NCBI GenBank assembly: GCA_018715745.1
Contig: DVLA01000004.1
Coordinates: forward strand, 1 to 37,165
DNA: 37,165 bases
From: Candidatus Coprenecus stercoripullorum
GTDB taxonomy: Bacteria > Bacteroidota > Bacteroidia > Bacteroidales > UBA932
Direction: 5' to 3'
This document shows, piece after piece, positions 1 to 9,518 of this stretch. Numbering within the stretch: the first letter of the stretch is position 1; each line of letters opens with the position of its first letter. The position numbers and the translations under genes are program-made. The notes beneath the pieces are model-generated. The model did not search any database, had not been told where the DNA came from, and saw only the letters and a program-made list of their open reading frames with translations.

Positions 1-2242
1 GGCGGTTGATTGCCTTGTGCGCTTTCTTGGCAACAGGGAGGGAACCTATGTATTTCTCGACCAGGGGCCTGATTTCGTCCGGGTTGAAATTGCCTACGAT
101 AATGACATCGCTGCCGGCGGCATTGCCGAAGAGAAGCCTGTAGTCCTTTTCCAAAGTAGCGTAGTCAAAGTCTTCCAGTGTCTTTTCGGAAATGAGCTGC
201 CTCCTGGGGTTGTTACCGTAGAGTTTTTCGTACACTTCTCTCTGGAATACGAAGTTCGGCTGGTTTATAAGGTTGGGTATTATCGCCCTTAGCTGTGCCA
301 TGGATGCCTCGAACTCGCTTTCCTCGAATCTCGGTTCTGCATAGCTGAGGTATATCAGCTGCATGAGGGTTTCTATGTCCTTTGGAGCGCATATGCCGCT
401 TACTCCGTGAGTCATATTGCCTAACGAAATTGTCTTGTTTACGACCTTTCCGGTAAGCATCTTGTCGAGGGTGGTCTGCGGGAATCCGGCAAGTCCGCCC
501 TGATATGTGTAGAGCATGAATATGTTGTCCTCTACTGCATTGATATCCTCATCGGGAATGAGGGACTTTCCGCCGGGCGTTATGACTTCAACCCTTATCC
601 TGTCCTTCTCGAAATCAGTCGGCTTGAGCGTGACGGTTATGCCGTTGCCGAGTTCCCACACTGTGGTGCCGAAAGCGCCTTCGCTTGTCTTCCTGACTGT
701 TGAGCCTTTAAGCGTTGCGGGGTCTACAAGCGGTTCGTCGAAAGTCTCTTCTACAGGGGCCTCTATCTCGGAGCCGGCAACCGCCGTTATTACTGATGCG
801 AGTTCCGCTTCGGAGGGATGTGCAAGCCCTTCCTTTTCTATGGAGTTGTAGATTATTACCGCGTTGTTGGCAAAGTCAAGCTGGCTTGTCGACTGGTCGA
901 GCATCTGTTTGTTGAAGAACTGGAGATATGCGCTTGCCACCTCATATTCGTAAGCGGGATCCATGTAGGGGACGTTCTCGAGGAAGTTGTTGGCCAAAGC
1001 GTAGACGAACTCATCGTTCTCCCTGCTTTCGGCATTGTTCATGGCCGACTCGAGGCTGCTCAGGATATTGGTCTTGGCCCTTTCTATCTCGCTGTCGGTA
1101 AATCCGTACCTCTTCACCCTTTCCAGTTCTGTCATGAAAGCGGTGAAAGCCTTGACTGCTTCGCCTTCTTTGGAAATGACTCCAGCCTGGATGGCGTCCT
1201 TGGTATCCACGAAGTTCCCGAAATACATGTAGGCCTGGATAAACGGAGCATCCGGACGCTGGGATATGTCGTAGAGCCTTTCATTGATTATAGAGGATAT
1301 GATGGAGTTCTGGAGGTCGACAAGGTATGCCATGCCTGTCTGCCTGTATTCAATGGGAATAGGATCGTATTTCAGATACAGGCTTACGCTTGTCAGGCTT
1401 GCTTCCGGGTCGGTAATGATACCTACGATAGGCTCGGTGTTGTCCGGGACGAGCGGCATTACCTTGGGCTCGGGATTCTCTGCGGCGGGGATGTCTGCAA
1501 ACAGGGATTTAATCTGGCTTTCGATGGCATCGACATCCACATCACCTACTACGATTACTGCCTGGAGGTCGGGCCTGTACCATGTCTTGTAAAATTTGAC
1601 GAGCTCCTCGTGAGGGAATGTCTCCAGGTTTTCCTTTGACCCTATCAGGTTGCAGTCCGCATATTTTGAACCTTTATAGAGATAGGGCAGGGATTTCTCG
1701 AACATTCTCCAGTCGGCGGTCCTGCGTGTCCTCCACTCTTCAATTATTACGCCCCTTTCCTTGTCTATTTCAACGGGGTCGTTTGTTACGAAGTGGGAAT
1801 AATCGTGCATTACGAGCAGGGCGGTGTCTATGATTCCCTGACGGGTCAGGGGAACGTTGTTCAGCATGTACATTGTCTGCTCTACGCCGGTAGAGGCATT
1901 TATGTTACGTCCGAACTCCACTCCTATGGACTGGAAATATTCAATCATGCTTTTCCCCGGGAAGTTCTTGGAGCCGTTCAGCGCCATGTGCTCGAGGAAA
2001 TGGGCGAGGCCGCTTTGTGCAGGGGTTTCCTGGATGGCCCCTACGTTTGTCACAAGCCAGAAGTCGGCCCTGTCGGCAGGTTTTTCATTATGTCTGATGT
2101 AATAAGTCAGACCGTTTTCCAGTTGACCCTTCCTTACTTCAGGATCATTCTGCAGCGGAGCGTTCGGGTCCGCAACCATCTGCCCGAAAGCCATTGCGCC
2201 GGCAATGATTACGGACAGTACCGTTGTAAATATTCGTTTCAT
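1..2242 (-). CDS. M16 (pitrilysin/insulinase) family zinc peptidase, C-terminus cut by window edge
   Basis: The open frame runs from an ATG at 2242 leftward off the window, so 747 codons are visible and the C-terminal end is missing. Residues 1-20 form a signal peptide (MKRIF followed by a hydrophobic stretch). The M16 zinc motif HFLEH is at residues 81-85; His81 and His85 bind zinc and Glu84 is catalytic. A GVIIEEW segment further on matches the position of the distal zinc-ligand glutamate of the family. The visible length already covers the catalytic half and much of the second, non-catalytic half, as in large (about 930 aa) Bacteroidota periplasmic M16 peptidases. It starts 17 bp after the DUF4384 gene stop and is probably the last visible gene of the long minus-strand run. 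The likely role is degradation of peptides or processing of small proteins in the periplasm; the substrate cannot be told. Confidence 0.93.
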   Translation of the reverse strand, partial: MKRIFTTVLSVIIAGAMAFGQMVADPNAPLQNDPEVRKGQLENGLTYYIRHNEKPADRADFWLVTNVGAIQETPAQSGLAHFLEHMALNGSKNFPGKSMIEYFQSIGVEFGRNINASTGVEQTMYMLNNVPLTRQGIIDTALLVMHDYSHFVTNDPVEIDKERGVIIEEWRTRRTADWRMFEKSLPYLYKGSKYADCNLIGSKENLETFPHEELVKFYKTWYRPDLQAVIVVGDVDVDAIESQIKSLFADIPAAENPEPKVMPLVPDNTEPIVGIITDPEASLTSVSLYLKYDPIPIEYRQTGMAYLVDLQNSIISSIINERLYDISQRPDAPFIQAYMYFGNFVDTKDAIQAGVISKEGEAVKAFTAFMTELERVKRYGFTDSEIERAKTNILSSLESAMNNAESRENDEFVYALANNFLENVPYMDPAYEYEVASAYLQFFNKQMLDQSTSQLDFANNAVIIYNSIEKEGLAHPSEAELASVITAVAGSEIEAPVEETFDEPLVDPATLKGSTVRKTSEGAFGTTVWELGNGITVTLKPTDFEKDRIRVEVITPGGKSLIPDEDINAVEDNIFMLYTYQGGLAGFPQTTLDKMLTGKVVNKTISLGNMTHGVSGICAPKDIETLMQLIYLSYAEPRFEESEFEASMAQLRAIIPNLINQPNFVFQREVYEKLYGNNPRRQLISEKTLEDFDYATLEKDYRLLFGNAAGSDVIIVGNFNPDEIRPLVEKYIGSLPVAKKAHKAINR

Positions 2243-2259
2243 ATTTTAGGGTTGTTGAT

Positions 2260-3060
2260 TTATTTTATCGTGATCGGTAACTTGTACATGGCCCTGTCGG
2301 ATGCCGGAATCTTCGCTATCCATTCGAACATGCTGTCGTATGTGACATCCTCACCTATGTACGGTATGTCCCGCTTGAGGGCGACCATCATTATCATTAT
2401 GTCCTCGGAACCGGCCCTGTCGTCATCCTTATTCATTATGTATTCCACATTGTTTTTTATGGGGAATACATATGCCGTGTTTTTCCTGAAGAGCATGTTT
2501 TCTTCCTCTGTGTTGGGGTAAATCACCGAACCGCCCTCGTTGTCGAACCAGAAAATCCGCAAGTAGGCATCCTTTCCGTGTACCTTCATGTCGAACGACA
2601 GCCTGTCCCCCTCATTGTATACGCGGTCGATATTGTTCACTTCGAGTACGAATGTGGGGTCCGGCCTTTCCGATTTCCTTACCTCTGCATCGATTTTGCA
2701 CTTGGCGAATTCGTTTCCGTACTCATCGGTCTCTTTCCAGAATTCGGGCCCTTTCAGAATCAGCACTTCCCCGTTTATCATGGCTTCTACTATCTTCCTT
2801 ACTGCCTGATTGAACCCGGAGTCGCTGCTCTGTGTCTCTTCGAGACTCATGAACTGCTGTATGTTTTCCGTGATTCCTGCCTCGCGCAGGGCTTTGGCCT
2901 TTGCGTCCTGCAATGCCATGGCTTCCGCCTGGGCCAATGATATTTCTCTTGACACAGGGTATTCTCCTACAATCCCCTTTACAATTTTGGCATGTGCGCC
3001 CGTAACAGGCATAAAGAGAACCGAGATAAGTAAAATGACGGATAATCTGATGAGTCTCAT
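2260..3060 (-). CDS. Secreted DUF4384 domain protein
   Basis: 266 aa. A signal peptide ends around residues 22-24 (AHA). The N-terminal half, about residues 25-130, contains an alanine- and lysine-rich helix (LAQAEAMALQDAKAKALREA) like those at the start of LPP20/FlgT-type envelope domains. The C-terminal half, about residues 135-225, matches DUF4384: a stretch after RLSFDMKV with LRIFWFDNEGG and then IYPN. DUF4384 is usually found in envelope proteins, often next to peptidases or kinases, and has no defined biochemical role. The gene lies 11 bp after the TolC-like gene and 17 bp before the M16 peptidase, so it is probably co-transcribed with both. Assignment to DUF4384 is from recall of the motif pattern; the function is unknown. 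Confidence 0.85.
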   Translation of the reverse strand: MRLIRLSVILLISVLFMPVTGAHAKIVKGIVGEYPVSREISLAQAEAMALQDAKAKALREAGITENIQQFMSLEETQSSDSGFNQAVRKIVEAMINGEVLILKGPEFWKETDEYGNEFAKCKIDAEVRKSERPDPTFVLEVNNIDRVYNEGDRLSFDMKVHGKDAYLRIFWFDNEGGSVIYPNTEEENMLFRKNTAYVFPIKNNVEYIMNKDDDRAGSEDIMIMMVALKRDIPYIGEDVTYDSMFEWIAKIPASDRAMYKLPITIK

Positions 3061-3071
3061 AATATGAAATT

Positions 3072-4493
3072 TTAGAGTTTTCCGATGGATTTAAGATATT
3101 GTGTGTAGGCCAACCTTTGTTCGGATACCGCCTTGATATAGTCGCTCTTGCATTTGTGCCACTGCGTCTGTGCCTGTAATACGTTGGCCGCCGTTTCCAT
3201 TCCGGTTTCATACTGGTCCTGGCAGATCCTGAGGTTGCATTCCGCATTTTCGAGTGCGCTTCCGGTCATTTCAACCAGCATGGCCGCCTCGGACAATGCA
3301 AATTCATTCTTGCTTTTTTCCAGTACCATCAGCTCTTCCATCCTCCGCAGTTCACTTAAGGCCATGCTGTGTTCCTTCCTGGCCGATTTTATCTTGAAAT
3401 ACCCTTCACCCCATGCAAAAATGGGAATCTTGACTGAGGCAACGAGTCCGAATCCTCCCCGGTCCAGCAACGGGTCTCCCTGAAGCCTTATCCCATAGGA
3501 ATATCCGTAGCTTGCCATTATGCCTATCTGAGGCAGGAAATCGGAACGTACAAATGCTATTTCTTTTTTCTTGAGTTCGGCCTGTTTCTGCAGCAGCTTG
3601 AAATCCGCCCTGTCTTCTACGGATACTTCTTCCATCTGTCCGGGAACCGGGAATATTTCGGCATCTTTCCCGTCCGTTTCGATTGTGGTCGTCAACGGGA
3701 TGCCCATACAGTGACACAGGTTCATCATCGCCAGTTTCTTCCCGTTTTCAGCCTTGGCAAGGGCCAGGCGGGCATTGTCATACTGCACTTTTATCTTAAG
3801 CATGTCATTGGAGGTGGCCATGCCGACTTCTGCGGCGTTTGCGGCGACTTCCTGCATCCCTTCGACGGTTTCTACGAAGCTCTCCGCGGCCTCGACCAAC
3901 TGGCACGCTTCGACTAAAAGCCAGTAAGCCTTGTCAACTTCTACAATTACCTCCGAGCGTTTCATTTCCCTGTTCAGCCCCGCCATCTGTGTGCCTATTT
4001 TGGCCATTGAATAGGCCGAGGCGATTTTCCCGCCCATGAATACCGGCTGTCTTACCATTATGCCGGCGACAAAAGTGTTGGCCGGATCTATGGACAAAGT
4101 CAGGGGAGGTATCACCGCATATTGGTTGAAAACGGGTATACCGTTGTTATATACCACATTGCCGGCTAAATCCGTCATCAGGTCCGGGACCAAGTTGCCG
4201 TAAACGTTCTTGTATATCGGCAACGCCCCTCCGGGGAAATCGTAGTCTAATGTATTCGATGTATAAAGGTAGTAGCCGTAGGCGGAGAACTTGGGGAGAA
4301 AATTGGTAAATACGGCTTTCCTGTCGTAGTCGGCCTTTTCTTCGGCAAGCATTGCGTGATAAATTACCTTGCTGCTGTCCAACGCAATGGCCCTGCATTG
4401 CTCTAAGCTGACCTTAAGCGGTGCGCTTCCCTGTGCAGCCGTATTGAATACGGCTGCAAGTACGCAGAATATTATAAGGAATATGCGTTTCAT
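3072..4493 (-). CDS. TolC family outer membrane efflux protein
   Basis: 473 aa with an N-terminal signal peptide (MKRIFLIIFCVLAAVF, cleavage near AAQG). It has the two-fold repeat expected of outer-membrane efflux channels: long alanine/glutamate-rich helices around residues 160-270 and 360-460, with beta segments such as FLPQIGIMASYGYSYG between them. The length is normal for the family. The start codon overlaps the stop codon of the upstream RND pump gene by one base (TGATG), so translation is coupled. With the pump and the lipoprotein adaptor it makes a complete tripartite exporter in the order adaptor, pump, channel. Confidence 0.93.
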   Translation of the reverse strand: MKRIFLIIFCVLAAVFNTAAQGSAPLKVSLEQCRAIALDSSKVIYHAMLAEEKADYDRKAVFTNFLPKFSAYGYYLYTSNTLDYDFPGGALPIYKNVYGNLVPDLMTDLAGNVVYNNGIPVFNQYAVIPPLTLSIDPANTFVAGIMVRQPVFMGGKIASAYSMAKIGTQMAGLNREMKRSEVIVEVDKAYWLLVEACQLVEAAESFVETVEGMQEVAANAAEVGMATSNDMLKIKVQYDNARLALAKAENGKKLAMMNLCHCMGIPLTTTIETDGKDAEIFPVPGQMEEVSVEDRADFKLLQKQAELKKKEIAFVRSDFLPQIGIMASYGYSYGIRLQGDPLLDRGGFGLVASVKIPIFAWGEGYFKIKSARKEHSMALSELRRMEELMVLEKSKNEFALSEAAMLVEMTGSALENAECNLRICQDQYETGMETAANVLQAQTQWHKCKSDYIKAVSEQRLAYTQYLKSIGKL

Positions 4494-7400
4494 CAGCTTG
4501 TTTTTGATTTTATTCTGAAAAAGATTGAATACAGGACAGGGAGGAATACAAGTATGATGACGGTCCCGACCGTAAGCCCGCCCATGATAGTGACTGCGAG
4601 AGATCCGAACAGGGGATCGGCAAGCAGCGGCGCCATTCCGAGTACGGTTGTCATTGAGGCCATCATGACCGGACGTATTCTGGTCAGGGTCGAGTCTACG
4701 AGCGCTTTGTACGATTCAACTCCCATTCCGAGCCTGCGGTCAATCTCGTCTATGAGAACAATGCCGTTCTTTATCATCATTCCTATTATTCCCAGGCAGC
4801 CGACTATGGCTACAAAGCCGAATCCTTTGCCGGAAGCCAGCATGCCGAAAACAATGCCTATGGCTACTACAGGCAGGCACAGGATGATTATTAGGGGCTT
4901 TTTCAAGTCCTTGAACAGGGCTATCATTATAAGCAGCATCAGGACTATGGAAACGGGGAAGAACTTGAAGAGATACTGGGTGGACTGCCTGCTTGCATTG
5001 TATTCACCGAGCCAGGACAGCGAGTATCCCTGCGGCAACTCTATGGCTTCGATTTCATCGAGGATGGCATCCCTGGCCTGGGCCGCGGTATATCCGGACG
5101 TATTGTTGCACTGGGCCTTGATGGCCCTTTGGCCGTTCCTGCGGCAGATGGAGTAGTCTTCCCATTCGAGCCGTATCCCGTCGGAAACGGTGCTCAGAGG
5201 TACGGGACTGACAATCGCACCGATTATGTCTTCCTGCGTAATGATGCCCGCCTGTATGGCCTGGAGAGTCTCCGTCATGTCAGTACCGCCGAGATTGGGC
5301 GTCATGCTCCATACCGGGGCGTCGCTTATGTCCTCTACCGGCATTCCGTCCGGGCCGGTGCTTCTTATATAGACTGTCAGCCTGTCTTCCCCTTCCGTGA
5401 TGGTCCCGCACGGAATCCCTTCCGAGGCGGCAAGTACGGACAGGCCGGCATCGCTTCTGGAAATGCCAGCCATCCTGGCCTCTATCTGATTATAGTCGAT
5501 TATTACGGACGGTTCCATTGCGGACCAGTTGTCGGTAACGAGCCACGTAGCGTCGTTCTTTTCCATAATATCCTTGGCCTGGGCCGCAAGGGACTTGAGT
5601 ACGGCCGGATCAGGGCCTGTGAAGACGGCTTCTATAGGATATTTGCTGTACATGAGATTATACTGCTTTACCCTTACGTATGCCTGAGGGAACATCTCGG
5701 TAAGTTCTTTCTGCAACTCCGGAATGCTTTTCCTCATAAGGTCTGCATCATGGAAGCTTACGATGAGCTCTCCGTAGCTCAGCGAGGGGTCGGCTATGGC
5801 CCTTACCAGGCAGTAGCGGCCCGGGGTGCCGCCTATGCTTGCCGTTATGTGGTTTACATTGTCGTTTCCCCTGAGATATTCTTCCATTTCCATAAGGTCA
5901 CTTTCCACTTTGTCCCTTCCCGTACCGTCAGGCATCCTGTATTCTATGTACAGCTGGTCATAGGACATGTCCGGGAAGAACATCTGTGGGATATACCGGT
6001 AGCACCATACGCTTGCCAGAACAAGGACGGCCGCTATCCCTATGGCGGCCCATTTATATCCCAATACGAATTCTATGGCTTTCCTGAACCTGCGGTAGAG
6101 CGGGGTGTCGAAAGGGTCGCCTGTGCCGTCACCTGCCTTGGCTTTCAGGGAATATCCGGCATGTATGGGTACATGCGTGAGGGCGAGTATCCAGCTGAGC
6201 AGAAGAGATACTGCCATGACTATGAACAGGTCCCTTACGTAGGAGCCTGCCATGTCGGGGGACATGAATATGGGGAAGAATGCAAGTATGGCAATCAGCG
6301 TAGCCCCGAGCAGCGGCATTGCCGTCTTTCTGCCGATGTTCGTCAGGCATTCCGGCTTGGGGATCCCGCGTTTCATATCTACCAGGATACCGTCTACGAT
6401 TACTATCGCGTTGTCGACCAATATGCCCATGGCCACTATAAATGAGCCGAGGGATACCCGCTGGAGGGTGCCGTCGAACATGTCGAGTACGAAAAACGAA
6501 CTGAAAACTATTACAATGAGGCTTACGGCTATGATGACGCCGCTTCTGAACCCCATTGTAAGCATAAGTAGCAGGATGACGATGGCTACCGACTCTATAA
6601 GGTTTATTATGAATGTATTAATGGCATTTTCCACTATTTCGGGCTGGAAAAAGACCTTGTGGAAACCGATGCCTGCCGGCAGGACAGTGGACTGCATCTC
6701 TTGCAGTTTCCTGTCTACCTGTTTCCCGAGCTTTATAATGTCAGTGCCTTGCTCGGCCGATATGAGCAGCCCTATTGCCGGTGCTGAGTCGTATCTCATT
6801 GAATTGCGGACAGGCTTCTGGTAATCATAATAAATGTCGGCCACATCGGAAAGTTTCAGGAGGTCCTTTTCATGTCCGCGTATAATCAGGTTTTTCAGGT
6901 CCTCTATGTTCCGTAATTCTCCGTCGAGCCCTATTCTCAGCCTTTTGTCTCCGCTCTCGAAATATCCGGAATAGACCGTTGAACTTTGTGAATTGAGGGT
7001 CAGCAGGACCTCGGCCGGATGCACTCCGAGGTTGGCCATCCTGTCCTGGGCCATGTATACATTCACGCACGGCTGCAGTTTCCCGTACGCCATGGCCTTG
7101 GAGATGCCTTCCATGTTGCTGATTTCGCGGACGGCCAGATCTGCGTAGCGGGACAGTTCCCTGGGTTCGTAACCGTCGCCTGTAATGGCGTAGAACATGC
7201 CGTAAACGTCTCCGTAGTCATCCATTACCATCAGTCGGGCCGAAGGGGGCAGGGAAGGGGCAAGGTCGTTCATTTTTCTCCTCAGAAGATCCCATTCCTG
7301 CTGGAACTCTTCATCCGGTACGGTAGTTTTGAGCGATACCGTTATTACGGCCATGTCGTTCGAAGACCTGGACTCTATGTCCCCTACGCTGGGCATCGTG

Positions 7401-7615
7401 CGTATTGCCTTTTCGACGGGGGAGGTCACTTCAAGTTCGACTTCATGTGCTGAAGCTCCGGGATAGATTGCGGCCACTACGGCTACCTTTACCTTTATTT
7501 CAGGGTCTTCTAACTTGCTCATGTTGCCGTAGGCGAATATCCCCCCGACAACCAGGGCAATCAGGCATGTGATGATGAGTGTCTTGTTTTTAAGCGCGAA
7601 ACTCGATATATCCAT
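4493..7615 (-). CDS. RND family efflux transporter permease (AcrB-like, inner membrane)
   Basis: 1040 aa, the normal length for a hydrophobe/amphiphile RND pump. TM1 is at residues about 12-29. Two large periplasmic loops separate TM1-TM2 and TM7-TM8, and clusters of TM segments lie at about 335-480 and 870-1035. In TM4 the motif LVDNAIVIVDG places Asp401 and Asn402 where AcrB has the proton-relay pair Asp407-Asp408. In TM10, IKNGIVLIDE carries Lys949, equivalent to AcrB Lys940. It should export small molecules from the inner leaflet or periplasm using the proton gradient. The adaptor gene ends 8 bp upstream and the channel gene overlaps its stop codon. Substrate class cannot be read from the sequence; drugs, bile compounds or lipids are all possible. 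Confidence 0.95.
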   Translation of the reverse strand: MDISSFALKNKTLIITCLIALVVGGIFAYGNMSKLEDPEIKVKVAVVAAIYPGASAHEVELEVTSPVEKAIRTMPSVGDIESRSSNDMAVITVSLKTTVPDEEFQQEWDLLRRKMNDLAPSLPPSARLMVMDDYGDVYGMFYAITGDGYEPRELSRYADLAVREISNMEGISKAMAYGKLQPCVNVYMAQDRMANLGVHPAEVLLTLNSQSSTVYSGYFESGDKRLRIGLDGELRNIEDLKNLIIRGHEKDLLKLSDVADIYYDYQKPVRNSMRYDSAPAIGLLISAEQGTDIIKLGKQVDRKLQEMQSTVLPAGIGFHKVFFQPEIVENAINTFIINLIESVAIVILLLMLTMGFRSGVIIAVSLIVIVFSSFFVLDMFDGTLQRVSLGSFIVAMGILVDNAIVIVDGILVDMKRGIPKPECLTNIGRKTAMPLLGATLIAILAFFPIFMSPDMAGSYVRDLFIVMAVSLLLSWILALTHVPIHAGYSLKAKAGDGTGDPFDTPLYRRFRKAIEFVLGYKWAAIGIAAVLVLASVWCYRYIPQMFFPDMSYDQLYIEYRMPDGTGRDKVESDLMEMEEYLRGNDNVNHITASIGGTPGRYCLVRAIADPSLSYGELIVSFHDADLMRKSIPELQKELTEMFPQAYVRVKQYNLMYSKYPIEAVFTGPDPAVLKSLAAQAKDIMEKNDATWLVTDNWSAMEPSVIIDYNQIEARMAGISRSDAGLSVLAASEGIPCGTITEGEDRLTVYIRSTGPDGMPVEDISDAPVWSMTPNLGGTDMTETLQAIQAGIITQEDIIGAIVSPVPLSTVSDGIRLEWEDYSICRRNGQRAIKAQCNNTSGYTAAQARDAILDEIEAIELPQGYSLSWLGEYNASRQSTQYLFKFFPVSIVLMLLIMIALFKDLKKPLIIILCLPVVAIGIVFGMLASGKGFGFVAIVGCLGIIGMMIKNGIVLIDEIDRRLGMGVESYKALVDSTLTRIRPVMMASMTTVLGMAPLLADPLFGSLAVTIMGGLTVGTVIILVFLPVLYSIFFRIKSKTS

Positions 7616-7623
7616 AACCTGTC

Positions 7624-8715
7624 CTATAAAATACCTCCGATATTGGTTGCCGACGGACCGGTGACGGGCCTTACTTTCTGACCGTCTTTCAACGAGTGGA
7701 CTCCGGCCGTAACGATGCTTTCGCCTGCTTCAAGTCCGTCTGTTATCAGGACTGTCCCGTCCCTTCTTATATCGGCTGGGACTACACTGCGTTTACGGAC
7801 CCTGCTTTCTTTGTCTATGACCCATACTCCGCTGCCTTCGCCGTCCTTGAAGAGAGCGCTTATCGGGACGGATACGTAATTCCGCCCGCTGTCTTCATAT
7901 TCTATGAAAACATTGGCGCTCATGCCGGGTGAAGGGATTGTCCCGGATACCGGAGCGAGTGTCAGGCGCGCCTGGAAAAGCTGATTGAGATTGGCCGTCC
8001 GGTTTATGCCCGACAGTCTGAGCGGGAAAAGCAGTCCGGGATATGCGTCGACCGTACAATATGACTTTCTGATGCGGTCTCTTATTATATAGTCGGAAGA
8101 GGGCAGGTTTACGATTGCCTCGGGCGCTTCGTCCCCTATGACTGATACAACGGGCATTCCGGCTCCGACCGTCTCTCCGGCATGGAAAAATACCGTTTCC
8201 ACGAAGCAGTCGAACGGCGCTGTCATCCTGGTGTCTGCCAGCGCATTCTTGTGGGCCTCGTATTTTGCCGTTATCTGTTGCAGGCCGTAATACGCTTTGT
8301 CATGGTCGTTTTTCGTTGCACTGTTGCGTCCTGCCAGCTCGATGACCCTTTCGGCTTCCGCCTTTATCTGCCTGTATTCGGCTTCGGTCGCTGAAAACTG
8401 AAGCAGGTAGTCGCGTTCCTGTATCGATGCCACGGTGTCGCCCTTGCGGACAAAATCCCCGGCCTTTACGTATATGCTGTCGATTGGACCTGCTATTCTG
8501 AATGAAAGCCTCGCTTCTTTTGCCGCAACAATCCTTGCAGGATAGGAGACTGTCCGGCTGCCACTTTGTCCGGCAACTTTCTCCACTTTGACAGTCCTGA
8601 TATCTTCTTTCATAACCTCGTCCGTTTCCCGGCAGCCGGGCAACGAAATAAAGAGAGCTGCGGCAATCAGGCAAGCCGGTATTCTCCGGTATCGGTTCTC
8701 AGGTACGCTTGACAT
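7624..8715 (-). CDS. RND efflux periplasmic adaptor (membrane fusion protein), lipoprotein
   Basis: 363 aa. The N-terminus is a lipoprotein signal with lipobox LPGC and acylated Cys28. Then follow the half-motif of a lipoyl-like domain (IVAAKEARLSFRIAGPIDSI), an alpha-hairpin region around residues 120-165, the second lipoyl half (TRMTAPFDCFVETVFF), and beta-barrel and membrane-proximal domains ending in GLEAGESIVTAG. This is the HlyD/AcrA fold order. It links the inner-membrane pump with the TolC-like channel. It is the first gene of the efflux trio, 47 bp after the TonB-like gene, so it may have its own promoter there, although I see only an imperfect -7 box (ATATTTG preceded by A). Confidence 0.93.
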   Translation of the reverse strand: MSSVPENRYRRIPACLIAAALFISLPGCRETDEVMKEDIRTVKVEKVAGQSGSRTVSYPARIVAAKEARLSFRIAGPIDSIYVKAGDFVRKGDTVASIQERDYLLQFSATEAEYRQIKAEAERVIELAGRNSATKNDHDKAYYGLQQITAKYEAHKNALADTRMTAPFDCFVETVFFHAGETVGAGMPVVSVIGDEAPEAIVNLPSSDYIIRDRIRKSYCTVDAYPGLLFPLRLSGINRTANLNQLFQARLTLAPVSGTIPSPGMSANVFIEYEDSGRNYVSVPISALFKDGEGSGVWVIDKESRVRKRSVVPADIRRDGTVLITDGLEAGESIVTAGVHSLKDGQKVRPVTGPSATNIGGIL

Positions 8716-8762
8716 AAGATATGTAAAATCGAATAAATGCTACCAGCAAATATTATGCCCTT

Positions 8763-9518
8763 TCACTGGGCCGTAAAACGGTACAGAATCTCTCCTGCCT
8801 GGCGTTCCGGCGAATCCGGGGAAGATGCGAATCTCGATATTCTGGCTGCCTGTACGGCAGCTTCCCGCAGGCATTCGTCCGGCGAGGATACCGCCTCGAT
8901 TATCTTTACACCGGTGACGTATCCTTTGCGGTTGACCGTAACGGTTACCGATACGTCCCCTCCCATCGGACATTTGTATGCCGGAACAGGGAGGTACATG
9001 GCCTTGCGTCCGTCGAGATTGTACGATATGACCGCCGGCCCCGAGTATGTTCCTGCCGTTTCTTCATCCCTGCCGTCCCTGTTCGGTACCAGGATGTCGT
9101 CGCGGCTGTCGGATGCGGCTTCCATTTCCCTTCTTGAGGCGTCGAGCTTTCTCTGGAGCCTCTCTGCCTGGTCGTATATGTCCTGGGGATTGGCGTGCCT
9201 GTCGTCTTTGAGCGGACTTTGATCCCGCCGCGAGGCGTCTACGGCCACGTTGCGCGGGACGCTCCTTCCGGCGGCGCTTATGAGTTCGTCCAGTTCCCTG
9301 CTTACGCTTTCCCTGAGTTCCTCCCGGCGCAGTTTCTCGGCCTCTTCCATCTCCATTTTTTCCTGTTTGCTGAAATCGAACAGATAATCTGTTCCGTGCC
9401 TTATGGTAGTATGTATGGAATAGGCGAGGAACACTATGAGCAATACAAGATGGAATATCAGCGTGAGGTACAGTCCGGCCCTATTGCTCTCTTTCTTTAT
9501 TTTGGAGTTTTCTTTCAA
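8763..9518 (-). CDS. TonB-like energy transducer protein
   Basis: 251 aa. Residues about 15-37 form a single N-terminal TM helix (LYLTLIFHLVLLIVFLAYSI). A charged, probably coiled-coil region follows (QEKMEMEEAEKLRREELRE, then QAERLQRKLDASRREMEAA). The C-terminal 75 residues have the TonB-CTD pattern: GGDVSVTVTVNRKGYVTGVKI, then an alanine-rich helix (REAAVQAARISRF) and a final strand. The proline-rich periplasmic spacer of classical TonB is absent. The start overlaps the last 38 bp of udk, which suggests translational coupling. It may work with an ExbB/ExbD motor such as the one encoded at 12878-15231, but no partner receptor is encoded here. Confidence 0.8.
   Translation of the reverse strand: MKENSKIKKESNRAGLYLTLIFHLVLLIVFLAYSIHTTIRHGTDYLFDFSKQEKMEMEEAEKLRREELRESVSRELDELISAAGRSVPRNVAVDASRRDQSPLKDDRHANPQDIYDQAERLQRKLDASRREMEAASDSRDDILVPNRDGRDEETAGTYSGPAVISYNLDGRKAMYLPVPAYKCPMGGDVSVTVTVNRKGYVTGVKIIEAVSSPDECLREAAVQAARISRFASSPDSPERQAGEILYRFTAQ

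Noticed and set aside
5129-6445. Open frame of 438 codons on the plus strand
   Set aside because: It is exactly antisense to the RND pump coding sequence, has no recognisable family and a composition rich in H, Y, R and G typical of a mirrored frame.
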